Assembly: GCF_020921035.1 (NCBI RefSeq)
Contig: NC_063151.1
Span: 9,725,501 to 9,789,500 of the forward strand
Direction: 5' to 3'
Source: Rhodamnia argentea
Lineage: Eukaryota > Streptophyta > Magnoliopsida > Myrtales > Myrtaceae
Length of the DNA: 64,000 bases
A program made the translations under genes and the position numbers. This document shows positions 47,906 to 59,473 of the stretch, in pieces (position 1 is the stretch's first letter; each line of letters opens with the position of its first letter). The notes under the pieces are model-generated. The model had not been told where the DNA came from. It saw only the letters and a program-made list of their open reading frames with translations, and did no database searches.

Positions 47906-49157
47906 AAGGCCCTTGCTTTTGAGAGAGGACCGAGAAGGTGGGGAAGTGGGTGTGTGGGAAGTTCTTAAATGGGAAAGTCTTTCAGAGAGAGAGAGAGACT
48001 GTCAATCTCTAACCTCGAGCTTTTACTTAATCCAAACAAAATTTGGGTGGGTCGGAGGAGTGGGAATTTAGTAAAGCGACGCAGCATCGCTGCTCTAAAA
48101 CGACCCCTCACCCCCCCCATTTTGTTGGTAATGGTGAAAATTTAATTTCTTCCTTCCTCTGTTAGAATCCAAGATACCCGGTAAGTACGTGTACTCGCGT
48201 GTTTACATTTGAGTAAAGGTGAAGGTATCGCGATTCTGTCATCGAAGGTCCGCCCATCCTTTGATCATTCTATGGGTTCGAATTATTGGTTCTCTTTTTG
48301 CGGCGGTCGATTTCTTCTCACTAAAATGGCTTTCGAATTTTTGTTTTTTTTCTTAATCCTAATCTTGCGGTGGACCCATTTTCACACCGATTCTTAAAAA
48401 TTTGAAATACCCGAAAGGGGAAATGTTTTCAAAGAAATTCTCGAATTTCCTCGTAGAACCTAAATGTAGGATTTAGGAACTATTTGCCGTGCATACAATC
48501 CGATTGAGGTTAGGTTAAAGGATTTTATAATTGATAGACATTTTGAGGCTTAGAATAAAATATACATCAAAATCACCTCCTTCGTATTTACAAGTCAAGA
48601 ACCGAAATATTTTGATTGGAAAATCCTTTGGGAAAGGTTGTAATGTCGATTTAGGGTAGGCTCGATAAAGGCCATATTTCAAAATAAGGGGGTGTGAAGA
48701 GTTGGTGATTACTTTTGCATCATTATCCACCGTCCCATCTACCGGGGATATATTTGCAATATTTCAGAATTATATCCATGCTCACTCACTTTCTTAAACT
48801 AATGAAACCTGCTCTTTTCTCTCATCTTGCTATGGCAATTTTTCTCTTGCCCCCTCCATGTGGCTTTTTCAATGCTCACAAGGCCGCTTTAGATCTCGTG
48901 ATTTTTTGGCAAAGGGCCTTGGCCTTGCTTTTTACCATGCACTATGCTTTTGCTTGCTCTTGAACTCAAATTTTTTATTACCGTTTGACTCATTCTTCAT
49001 CTCGAGCTTTAAAGTTTCGTAACATACAAAATATCGATCCGCAACTTTGCTATACAATTTTATTTATAATTTTCTTAGATACTGGAATAATATCCTCAAT
49101 TCCCATGGGAAAGTACAAGAAGTTTTTCGCTTTTGCTTAAGGATAATTAAGCGGGCC

Positions 49158-49192
49158 GGGGAGCATCAGGAGATGATGAAAAGCTTCCATCA
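49158..49192. repeat. 35-bp exact duplicate, copy B
   Basis: Identical to 47871-47905 over 35 bases; flanks differ immediately on both sides. Confidence 0.9.
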
Positions 49193-50014
49193 GAAGTGAG
49201 CAGAGCAATTTAGCACGTGCCGGCCTGCTGCACGTGCGAGGTGGGAGCGGGGGAGAAAAGCGGAATGCACCTGACCGGGAGTGGCGGAAAAATGAATTTC
49301 TTTTCTTTTGGGGGGGTTGGTTTTAAGAAATGGCGGAGGTAGTGGGGCCCACCGCCTGATTTCAGTCCTGGAGGTGATTATTACTCAATAAAACACATTT
49401 ATTTTGCTGTCCAGCCCACTTCAAAGTTGAGTGTGGTGGTTGGTTGGCATTTAGCACCTCTCTTTCTTTTCTTTTTTTTCGTGAAAGAACAAATGGGTTT
49501 TTCTTTTTCTTTTCTTTTCCTTTTTAGCGAAAAAAAAGGCGAAATTCCTATTAAGAAGTGGATGATAATTTCAATTTCTCACCTCGTGAGATTGGATAAC
49601 ATGAATCCGTATAATTTGTTCGAGGGGTAAAAAAAAAAAGTACCGTATGAAAGTACGTTTGTTTGAAGGAAAACTATTTTTCAGGAATTCATTTTTCGAT
49701 TTTTCGATATTTGGATGATGGGAAATAGATCTATGCACAGAAGAAGTGTTTCATAAGCTGAAAATACCAACTTTAGATTTTGAAAAAACACGACTTCCAT
49801 TTATGTCATCCAAATACCGAAAGTTTCGGAAAATTAGATTTATGGAAAATAGTCGTCCTTCGAACGAACGAAATCGATTGGCGAGACATCATAGGAAAAG
49901 CGAAGGGAGGAACACCGTCCACTAAAAAAAGAAGAAGGTAAATTCATATACTACTGTGTCGTATCGAGGGGCGACGAGATGACTTCCTAATCGGTAGAGT
50001 TATCATATTATTAA

Positions 50015-50062
50015 TCTCGGGTCATTTTTCCAACCAAAAAAAAAAAAATTCTCGGGTCATTT
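50015..50062 (+). mobile_element. Micro-insertion: TTCCAACC plus poly(A), 13-bp direct repeats
   Basis: TCTCGGGTCATTT is at 50015-50027 and 50050-50062. The insert (50028-50049) reads TTCCAACC followed by about thirteen A and a T. AACC plus poly(A) matches the general pattern. Confidence 0.65.
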
Positions 50063-50568
50063 GCATGATCAAGAGACGAGAGATAAAAAGGATCAAGAAA
50101 TCTTATTGAGATTGGACCACACGACCGGGTTGTCTAATGAATCTTAGAAGTAGCTTTTCGGGGGTGCCACATGTGTCCATAATCATTGGGGCGTTTGGCT
50201 TGGGGAGCGGTCTCAACATGGTAACAAAAACAAGACCCTCTTTGTTGAGAAAAATCCCTTTCATGGGTCGTCTTTGTCTCTCACCCGATACTCCGTACAA
50301 GGGAGCCTGGTTGTTCGTCTTCCATATCCCACCCCGCCGTGCCGGACATTCTTGCCTCCGTCGGGCCATTGACAAGGCGATCGTCGTCTAAAGACGCGGA
50401 GTCGCGTCCGGCTCGTCCCCTTATGGATCCCGCTGTGGTAGCAAGGCCGATGCGATTCGATTCTCAAGGTGGAATATGTTTTTTTTCTCGCAGTGACTTC
50501 TCTATTGACAATTGGTTCAAATTTCTAAGTCAATGGCGTCCTATCAATTTAGAGATGCTTTTCTTTGA

Positions 50569-50969
50569 GGGATAATGACACGGATGGTTCTCGAATTTTG
50601 GCACAATGCGCAACACTGTTCTTGAAATTTTAGTTTGTTCAATATAGTTTGTGAATTTTACCTCGATGTGTAATGTCGTCCCTCAATTTTTAATTTGTTC
50701 AGTGTGTTCTATGTTCAGTTTTTTATTTGGATTATATACAAATGTTCAAAGTTGTTAATTATATTGAATTAATGAAGGGACAACATTAAACATTTTCAAA
50801 TAGTTCAAGAACAACATTTAACATTGACCAAAAATTCATGGACCACACATGGAAAAATTAAAAGTTGAGGGACCATATTTTATATTTGACTAAAGTTCGA
50901 ACAAAAAAAATTTCAAAGATCATATTACACATTTCACCAAACTTCATGAACCATTGTTATCATTGTCCC
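50569..50969. mobile_element. Inverted-repeat MITE, about 400 bp
   Basis: The left end GGGATAATGACACGGATGGTTC and the right end (reverse complement) GGGACAATGATAACAATGGTTC are inverted repeats continuing inward for more than 100 bases with drift. Flanking octamers TTCTTTGA and TTCCTTTA agree at six of eight positions, a possible worn TSD. It has no coding capacity. It sits immediately upstream of the Canopy-like gene and may overlap its promoter. Confidence 0.72.
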
Positions 50970-51214
50970 TTCCTTTAATGCTAATTTTGTCAACCCATCA
51001 AGGACGAGTCTTTAAGGGACCACGCGAACCCATGGGCCGATTCAAGGCCCAACAACCGAATTGGGCTCGCTTGGGCCCGTCGTGTCTTTGGGGTACTCCG
51101 AGATTGAGAGACGAAATTTCTAATATCCCGACGACCGAACTGATCAACTCCATTGGTGGAACCCTTAATTGTGAGCTAACTGGAGACTCTGAGGAGCGAT
51201 CAGGGGAGGAGGAG

Positions 51215-54200
51215 ATGGCGGAGTCCGGCACCGCCGCGGCGTGGATTCTCGCGATGCTTGCCGTGTTCTCCCTCGCTCAATCCATTGACGACAAATGCGC
51301 CGCTTGCAATGCCGTCGCGGTACTTTTCTGTGGCTCAGTTCAATGGCGAGGATTTACGGATCGTTTCCTAACTTCGTCTTGGTTAACACTGTTGTAATCG
51401 GCGAATCTCGCTTCTCACCGAGAAATCGATTTTCCGTTTTCGTTTTAACTTTTGCGAGTTCGAGTAGGTCGTCGATCTAACAACGGTGGCGATGGTTTTT
51501 GGCAGGGAGAGCTGGAAATCGGTCTTTCCAATGTGAGTGAGTGCATGATGTTTCCTCTATGGATTCAACTAACTGCAGAGTGTCTGTGTCATAGGTTTGG
51601 TTTTTCCTCCTTGTTTTGGTTCTGTCCAGGAAAAACCGAGGAATCATTTGGATATGAGGCATCGCTTGGATTCTAAAGGTCAACGTGAAGGAAAGCTCAT
51701 CGATTATAAGTAATGCTTATATCTTTTTTTTCTTATTCTTTGTAGGACCATGCAACTTCGCTTATAGAACAATGCCCTTTTATTGTTTATGTTGTTGGGG
51801 ATGCATTGTGTGATTATATTTTGACTCGGTTTCCTGAACTCATATCTTTCTTTGTTAGATAGGCAAGTCTTGCACCGTGTAATTGTCACGTTTATATCCG
51901 GTTTGGCTGATAGTTATGCGCTACCTGTAATAATATCAAACAGGGTCAGCGAGCTGAGAGTCGTCGAGCTTCTGGATGGACTATGTGAAAAGATGCAAGA
52001 TTATACTCTCGAGAAGGTAATACTCATAAATTTTTTTATGAGTAAAGAGAAATTCACTATGAGGCACCAAGGGGGTGCCTCACTTGGCTCATTCTTACTG
52101 CAGTAATACAAGGTGGCAAAACTACTTAGGCCTGCATGGCAACCATTCTGATCCGAAAAAGTGATTTTGATTAAAATTGATTTTTCTAATTCTGTTCCCT
52201 AAATGAATTTTAGAGAATTAGAACGTGTTTGGTAAGCGCACAAAATTTCTGTTCCTAATACAGAAACCTGTTTGGTAGCTGCAAAAAAATTTTGTTCCCG
52301 AAAATAATGTCTCTTTCCAATTTTTGTCATTTAAGTCAAATAATTACGTAGTTACTTTGTGAAGTTTCATCATATATTTCGAATTAATTGAAGATTAATT
52401 CATATTGATTGTCTTATATAATATATTGCAATTGCATATAACGTTTTTTCGTGTTATTTCATCTAATTGTCTTGTCATAACGAGTCATTTTAAGCTTAAA
52501 AAAGGAGAGATCATATTGGGTTAGTGTGTGATTTTAGATTAACTCGGCTTCTCCCGGGCCTATATTAAATCATAATGAGGAAATATTAAATTTGATCTTA
52601 GTGTGATCGGTGACATGTGTATGTATATATGACAATGGAGTCGCCACTAGTCTTTAAGAAAGGTAAACCGAAAATCTCATCGAATGATCGGGAGCAATTG
52701 TTCAATTCTATGCAACCAGAGAAATCTAGGGTCGTAGGACTTGGTTACGCCGGTGATTCCATCGATTCGGCACTGAAGTTGAGTGTGTTTCTAAATGTGC
52801 GTGTTTCTAAATGTGCTTCATGCAAATTTTCAATTTATTTTCAAACTTATGAGGTAAGTCAATACTAAGTATTCACCCGGATCGTTTTTGTCTTTTTCCA
52901 AATTTTCTAAAACACCGAAAACCTTATCGAATGGTTGGGAAAAACCGTTTGATTTTATGCAACCAGAGAAATCTAGGATCCTAAAACTTGGTTACGTCGG
53001 TGATTCCACCGATTCGGCATTGAAGTTGAGTGTGTTTCTAAACGTGCTTTATGCAAATTTCAATTTATTTTCAAACCTATGAGGTAAGTCAATACTAAGT
53101 GTTCACCCAGATTGTTTTTGTCTTTTTCCAAATTTTCTAGAACTAGACTAAGTTTACAGTACCTAAATCTAGGGAAATCATAACTAATGAAAACAAGTGC
53201 GTAATCAAGGAATCATGTTAATGATATGTCGCATCATAAAACCCTAATGAAACCCTAATGGCTTAAACAAATGTTATTCGAGTTTAATGTCAAAGGAGTT
53301 TATGATTTTCCTAAAAAAGAACAAAATCTATGAAATCTAAAGGAATCTAGGCCCAAATTTATGAAAATGAGGTCAAACAGCCTAATCTAAGCTTTTTCTA
53401 TTTTTAGGGATTTTTTGAAATTTTTCTTATTTTTTAGAATTTTTTTCGATTTTTTTATTATCATATGTATTTTTCTTTGAAAATGAGATCTCATTTTGTT
53501 TTAGGTCGAGGGAAAAGTGATGAGAGAACTGAAGATGTGCAACTTCATTATGTATTATGATTCTTAAAAGTGATTCCTTTTTTCGGAACCAACTTTTTTT
53601 TTGTTCTTGTTGTTGTTCCATAACTGTTCCTGGGAGCAGAATCAGAATTATATACGTTATCATACATGATTCTCATCCTTTTTTGTTCCAGGGAACATAA
53701 TCAAAGAACCAGAATCATTGCCATGTAGGCCCTTAAGCTTTTTATTTTCATTGTTACTAAAGTTTAAGCAGTTCTTCCAAAAAGGAACATCCGGGTTTGA
53801 TATTTCGTATGGTATTTAGCAGTTTGAATAAGTAGATCAGTTCTGCTTTGGCTAACTATTAGAAAGCCGTAGATCCATCCAGTCTATCTCTTCAGATGCA
53901 AAATATTCTGTAAGCCTGTCTGGGGTCATCTGAACTGAAGTAGTTCATTGCTCATTTTGCAGAGGGATTCTACCCAACTAGAGTGGGTGAAAGTAGACGA
54001 CTGGGATCAATTGATGACCAGTATGTATTCTACGTTTGGTATTTAGTGGCTTTATTGTGCAATTTTTTTTTTGTTTGAGTAGCTCACAATTTAAGAATTG
54101 ATATTTAACAATAACTGAGAAAATCTGTCAAATAGATGATTTACGTCGGTTGGGAACTTATGATCAAGAATTACCCCCAGAGTGAGGGAAAGCATTCTAA

Positions 54201-56137
54201 TGTATATATGAACAGCAGTAGTTTGTCACCTTGTATTAGTACATGCACGTTTTAATTCAGTGCATGCTTGGAAGAAAGAGTTAACGAGTGAAGCCAATGA
54301 ATCTCTTTATAACAATGTATGATGATTAATAATCCATTTATGAAGACGAGGTTACCCTTTCAAGGTTCTGAAAAGATATATATCATGCCTGATACCTATT
54401 TGAATATTTCATTCCGTGGATCTACTTTGTATGTTTAAAGGCAAAGTTTGATCTTATGAATGTTTGGAACGAATTTCTTAGAATTAATAAATTGGCCCAT
54501 GGCATGTACTCCTGTGGATTGTATTTCCTTCTTCTTGAATCAATCAACAGAAGTATCAAATAAGGATCATATATCTTAAAGTAAAGCAGGGTTATCAACT
54601 AATTGGTTACTTGCTCATTTACAAATGCCAATGTTATCAACCGATCATATTATGCATATGCCTATTACAGAAGCTTCTATAACTCATAATCTTACTCAGA
54701 TTGACAATGATATAGTGGATCGACTGTTGTATTAGTGTGTATTGTGTATAGGTGTTAGTTGTTAGCAAAACAAAAGTTTCTGATAAAGACGAACGATGAT
54801 GATGACTCTCCTTGAATTGGCCTAGTTATTTACACTAGGATAATCCTTTTCAATAAACTTGGAGGTTCTTTGGATTCTACTGATATTGATTCAAATCATT
54901 CTATGTCTTTCTTGAATCTTGATCAATTCTGTATTAGCATGTCATGGTCCCTATGTCTCTCAAATTCTCACAAATCTTTATGATATTGTAGATTAAGTGC
55001 TGAATATGAAATGGTCTCTTTCTGTTGTGGTGTTAGACAAACAGGAAGCTAGAGCACATTCCAAAGCTATGTCAACTTATTGTGGAAGGTGAGTAAATCA
55101 GGAGGGTCCACTCTGGAAAAAAAAAAAGCGCTAAAGGAAACGAAAAGGAACATAAGTTATAGGAATTCTTTTTCATACTGTTGCATGGTGAACTTCATTT
55201 TAATGGCCATCCTGAGTAATCTTTAAGTTTGTAATAGAGTTTATTTTTATCAATTCATGAGCCTAAGATGTTTTAGGTAACATTGCAGGTTACTTGAGGA
55301 GACAGAAGATGAGGTGAGATTGCACATGCCACTTATTATCCACTTCTGCGTGTTTTGCAGCATTTTTCACAGGTCATTTAGAAATCCTGTTAACGTATAA
55401 TGCAGTTGGCAAAACTTATAAGACAAGGTTCTGTGAAAGTTGGAGGTGTAACCAAGGTTCTGTGTCAAGATTTAAGCAAGCACTGCAGCCAGACAAGGTA
55501 ACCTTTAAGTAATGTCAGTCCCAGGTGGGATCATGTGGATTGTGCTATGTGTAAAACCATAATGTATGTTGATTAGCACTTACAATCATCTAGAAAATAG
55601 CTGAAGAAAATTTATTACATCCTCAACTCTGAAGTTAAATCTTTGCTTTCACAAGTCAAATTTTGAATGAAACGCTTGCAAAGATCTCATCTCTACCGTT
55701 TATTAGAGAAAGAATCGGTAATTTTTATTCTCAAAGTTTGCCCATGAAGTTCTATAAATTGCTCTCATTACAAAGTCTCTCTTTAAAAGTGATTTTGTTC
55801 TGGAAATATTTTTTCCATTCTGGTGGTAGTTATCTCATCCCTTCCATCCCTTCTTTCAACTAAGTTTCTCTTGTCTAACTCATTTATGGAGTGTGTTCTC
55901 TATCTACATCCACTTTGCACAAGCATATACAGGTACGCTTATGCACTAGTGAAATGGAAACGTCTCGAGCTTTAAAGAATTCATTTTCTCAAACGGACAT
56001 GTGATTCGCGTATGGCTATATCTACTTTGGGTGTTAAATAGTTCTTTCTTATGCTAGGCAGCTCAATCCTTGTTTTACTCTGCAGTGGTTTTCATGAAGG
56101 GGATGGCCCTGCCGGTGCTGCTAAGGAAGAACTCTGA
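51215..56137 (+). CDS. Canopy/MSAP-like ER luminal protein (At1g42480-like, DUF3456)
   Basis: Nine exons: 51215-51319, 51506-51532, 51630-51709, 51944-52016, 53963-54020, 55037-55088, 55289-55313, 55406-55497, 56086-56137. They join in frame to 187 residues. The family (Canopy/PRAT4/MSAP in animals) comprises saposin-like ER proteins that assist receptor folding; the plant role is not established. An N-terminal signal peptide (about 1-25, hydrophobic AAAWILAMLAVFSLA) is followed by six cysteines at 28, 31, 85, 130, 160 and 167, the expected pattern. Conserved stretches are NHLDMRHRLDSKGQREGK and RVVELLDGLCEKMQDYTL. The C-terminus is KEEL, resembling a K/HDEL-type ER retrieval signal. Intron 4 (52017-53962) holds a transposon. 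Several exons are tiny (25-27 bp), so a gene finder could easily miss them. Confidence 0.9.
52127..53733. mobile_element. Terminal-inverted-repeat element in intron 4 of the Canopy-like gene
   Basis: The left end GGCCTGCATGGCAACCATTC and the right end (reverse complement) GGCCTACATGGCAATGATTC are near-perfect terminal inverted repeats. CTTA flanks both outer edges (before 52127 and after 53733), a possible 3-4 bp target duplication (TTA or CTTA). Length is about 1.6 kb. There is no transposase, so it is non-autonomous, but it holds internal tandem repeats with short open frames (52630-53110). Confidence 0.75.
52655..53110. repeat. Two tandem copies of a segment of about 240 bp inside the intronic element
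   Basis: Copy 1 (about 52655-52885) and copy 2 (about 52893-53110) share ATGCAACCAGAGAAATCTAG, 'ggtgattcca.cgattcggca', TTGAAGTTGAGTGTGTTTCTAA-type phrases and 'gaggtaagtcaatactaagt'. Both copies keep a matching open frame (MQPEKSR..., LGY.GDS.DSALKLSVFLNV). The wording recalls leader sequence of Ty3-type retrotransposons, which is uncertain. Confidence 0.7.
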
Positions 56138-57354
56138 TTCAATATGACGAGGAAAATCTCGTCTTTCAGATTCATGAGAACTGATTCTGTACAACTGAAC
56201 GACATTTAGAAAGGAAAATGGGATCATAACCAAGGAGCGAGCAGCTCCCAAAATGGGATTGCGAGAATTCTTTCTCCTTTGTAACTCAAATTTTGCTTTC
56301 AGTTTCTTGGATTGTGTTTCAACAGCTTCTTTTGAACATTACATGCTGGACTAACTTATAATTCCTGTGGCTTACCAAGAGACATCATCAGTATACTATT
56401 GAGGAAACCCCTCTCCGAGCTGCCCCATCATCCCCTGACAAAGCCATTACACAGGCTTCCTAGGCAATGAAATCGGAAGAGGTTCAGCACTATAATATGT
56501 TTGAGATATGTATCAACTACCAACGCTTGTTTAGTGCATGATTCATCATTGTCTCTTGGCTGTTCTTGTAGCGATCGGTTGGACCACTCGTGGTCCAACT
56601 ACAAAAGGGACCCGGTAATAGTATGAACTTTCATGGATTTTAATCTGGAGCGTTTAACATTTTGAGCATTGGGCATCCCAGATCATGCATCCATTAGCCT
56701 CATCTGGCAGGTGACACGTCCAAATAGATCGACAGCCAACACGCTAATAATGTAAAAGCGTCGCAATTGGAATATTATACATCGGTTCCCTCCGCAGATT
56801 ACACATCGGCAAGTCGAATCCAATGATCACTATTGTATCCCAGTTAATCCTGGTAATGCAAGATCTTTATGGACGAGGCGTGCAACCAAGGCAAATGTAA
56901 TTATAGTCCACTAGGCTGGTGTAATTACTGCGATTGCTGACCACAATACCGAAAGTAAAATGCATCAAATCCATGGGCAATCAGAAGGATCACGAAGAGA
57001 TACGTTACCAAAAAAATCGAAGACCAGAAAGACAGAGCCATCATGCTTTTCAACTTCCAGCTATTTACAATGCTTGTATGGTGAAGACCCATTGCGGTTC
57101 AGGCAAACCACATAAACGGGAGGGAAAAAGAATTCAAATCGTCACAACATAAATAATCACATACGAGCGGTGACTCAAGATGCTGAAGAATTGAATTTGA
57201 CCCGGAGGGATCATCTCGCTCGTTTCTGAGTGGACTCTCATGTCAGTCACACTAACTGGTGCAAGTTGCAGCGTGTCGTCCGTGGTGAAAGCAGGGAGCA
57301 TGACCCCCTCAGTAGCTGCTGCAGATCTTCTCGCTTTAGGCAAATTCCTGTTGC
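56138..57354. other. Convergent 3' flanks of the Canopy-like and PP2C genes
   Basis: Presumed 3'UTRs of both genes. The frame at 56934-57152 has no motif. No repeat element with clear ends was found. Confidence 0.5.
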
Positions 57355-59398
57355 TCATGCATTACAATCCAGTGCACCCTTTAGCAAATTCAGACCTTCT
57401 GCTGATATGCTCCTTCGGACTCGGGATGGAGGAATCTCAATCCGTGGTGGAGGATCTTCGGAGAAACAAACGATGATGACAGTTAAATTATCGCAACTAT
57501 TACGCTTTAGTGCCTCCCGGACTAGCTCTCTCGAGCACCTTTCGGGATCATTGTGCAACATCAGTTCTTTCCTTGCTATCGTAACAGCACACTGGCTGCT
57601 CATCACATCCCACAGGCCATCACAGCCCATGATTAGGAACTCATCGTCTTCGGTCAAGTCGGTCTCCTGCAACTCCGGCTCTGCGCTGAGAGGACAAGCA
57701 GAACCTTTTGGGCCCTTCATGTGCCAATCTCCAAGGGCACGAGCCACAGACAACTGGCCATTGAGGTAGCCATCATAAACGACCCCCCCGAGTTTCTCAA
57801 TCCTTAACCTTTCAGATGTGCAATTGGGTTTGTGGTCCTTGGACAGCTCAATAGCTCTCCCTCTTTTCCCCAGAACAGCTCGACAATCCCCAGCATTAGC
57901 AACAAACATAGTTCTGTAATTAGCAAAATCATGTGACAGGCAGGTCAAAAGACAGGTATCAAAATGCTGCATCTATAAACACAGTTGTTCAAACAAGAGG
58001 GATATATACTCAAAGCGAGCTCTAACTCGATCTTTCAAAATGAGATGTCTGGTCACGATCAACTTCAAGAGCTAATGTACAAAGAAAACCACGCAAGAAT
58101 GTCAACAAGTTACCGTCCAAAAATCAGAGCAGTGAGAGCTGTGGTGCCAGAAGAGATATCCAATGAACTGGCATCAGCAAACTCATAATCGGCTTTCAAA
58201 AAGGCACTTTTAATGGCATTCTCCACACTGGCTGGAAAATGCAAATCCTCAACTATGAATCTTAGGATGTTATCCCGAACAAACAGTGCTGCATCGGTAC
58301 CTCCGTGACCATCAAATACCTGCACGAACACGCCCATATATGAGCTTCTGAAGTTGTCATAAAAGGCAACCATTCCACCATAACAGGGACCACACAAAGT
58401 CAGCTGATAAATAATTGCATAGCAGCATTATACATTTTTCAGGTTGAGACAAAGGTCCTTTTCCTTTGCTTGAGCACATTTGGGAGGCAACTAATCATCA
58501 CCCTTTAAAGTCCATACAAGAAGCTCAAAAGCCTTACCACAAAAGCATTAGACTATGTATCCAGTGCCTAATTAAAGTCAAGCACGCAATAAAACCTATT
58601 CTAAAATGTTTGCAACTAAAGTCTACGCCAGAAAGTATAAATCCTAATTTTTGTTTTCACGGAAAATGGCCTAATGTGCTTCCTCCAACCTATCGAAGAA
58701 GCATGAATGCAAAAGGTGCAAGGAAAAGATTTTACAGATAACTCACCCCATAAAAAGCTCCAGAATGGGGGCAGCCCACCATTGTCCCACAATGTTCAGC
58801 AAGATTATCTATGCAAATGTGTTCATCTTCCATGTATTGTTTAGGCCCTCTTTCAGCACAACTTCCAGAGCGGAACACAGGTACAAATTCTGATCTTTCA
58901 TCAGGAGACTTACTTCCAAAAATGCCCACATCAGACTCCTTCAAAGGTGCCATAAGCTTGGTTAAAACATATGTTCTAAACTTTGTTGCAAATAAACTTC
59001 CTATCTTAAGCAGTATCTGTTGATATAGACACCAACAGTAGGAAACAAAACAAATTAATGACAGGGAAAATTAGTGGCATGGTCAAAACTTTACATGAAC
59101 TTGTTCTAATTGTCTTACAACTCGATAGTCATGACTAGGGAAAAGAATTTACAGTAAAACTATGATCATGGATCTCAAACCTCATTTGTTCAAGTACCGA
59201 TATTTAACTTACAAAGTCAGATGCAGCAAGAAACCTTGCAGAGCCCACAGAATGCCGCATTACCGAGAGGTGCCTTGGAGGTTTCCCATTTGCCAACTGT
59301 CTCACATTCTCCAAATTCTCATCTTCAGCTGTATCTTCCCTATTGCAACCACTTTCTAATACCGTGAATGGACAAGATAAATCTGCACCAGCAGCCAT
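57355..59398 (-). CDS. Protein phosphatase 2C (PP2C27/47/49-like clade)
   Basis: Mg/Mn-dependent Ser/Thr phosphatase. Minus-strand exons: 59213-59398, about 58747-58938, 58114-58319 and 57355-57913. They join in frame to about 380 residues. The metal-binding and catalytic motifs are all present: [62 protein letters not shown] and [12 protein letters not shown]. The C-terminus [19 protein letters not shown] is typical of the clade I recall as PP2C27/47. The start [11 protein letters not shown] (59396-59398) was chosen over an in-frame ATG at 59473 by similarity to relatives. The exon 2 acceptor is the least certain border: the nearest one giving ESDVGIF begins at 58938, and an upstream AG would add residues. 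Confidence 0.92.
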
Positions 59399-59473
59399 AT
59401 TTCCTCCAAAATCATAGATCAAACCAACCCCAGTAGAATTTCTTAACTCACAAGCCCTTGCTTTACAATTCAA

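Larger units (their letters stand above)
47082..48130 (-). promoter_or_regulatory. Leader region and promoter of the F-box gene
   Basis: On the minus strand a candidate untranslated exon ends TCTCTTTCAG|GTGATTT at about 47828, implying a leader intron down to about 47120. (AG)15 at 47711-47740 and a second AG tract near 47985-47998 read as CT-rich patches in gene orientation. Confidence 0.45.
48131..50568. other. Spacer between divergent F-box and Canopy genes
   Basis: Largely AT-rich and unassigned. It contains the second 35-bp copy (49158-49192) and a micro-insertion at 50015-50062. Overlapping frames on both strands at 50103-50391 look unusually open, but neither product is recognisable. 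Confidence 0.45.

Noticed and set aside
57005-57025. ACCAAAAAAA near a short GAAGA repeat
   Set aside because: Only six bases repeat, easily expected by chance.
57230-57769. 179-codon plus-strand frame
   Set aside because: It lies antisense to PP2C exon 4, whose catalytic motifs are clear on the minus strand.
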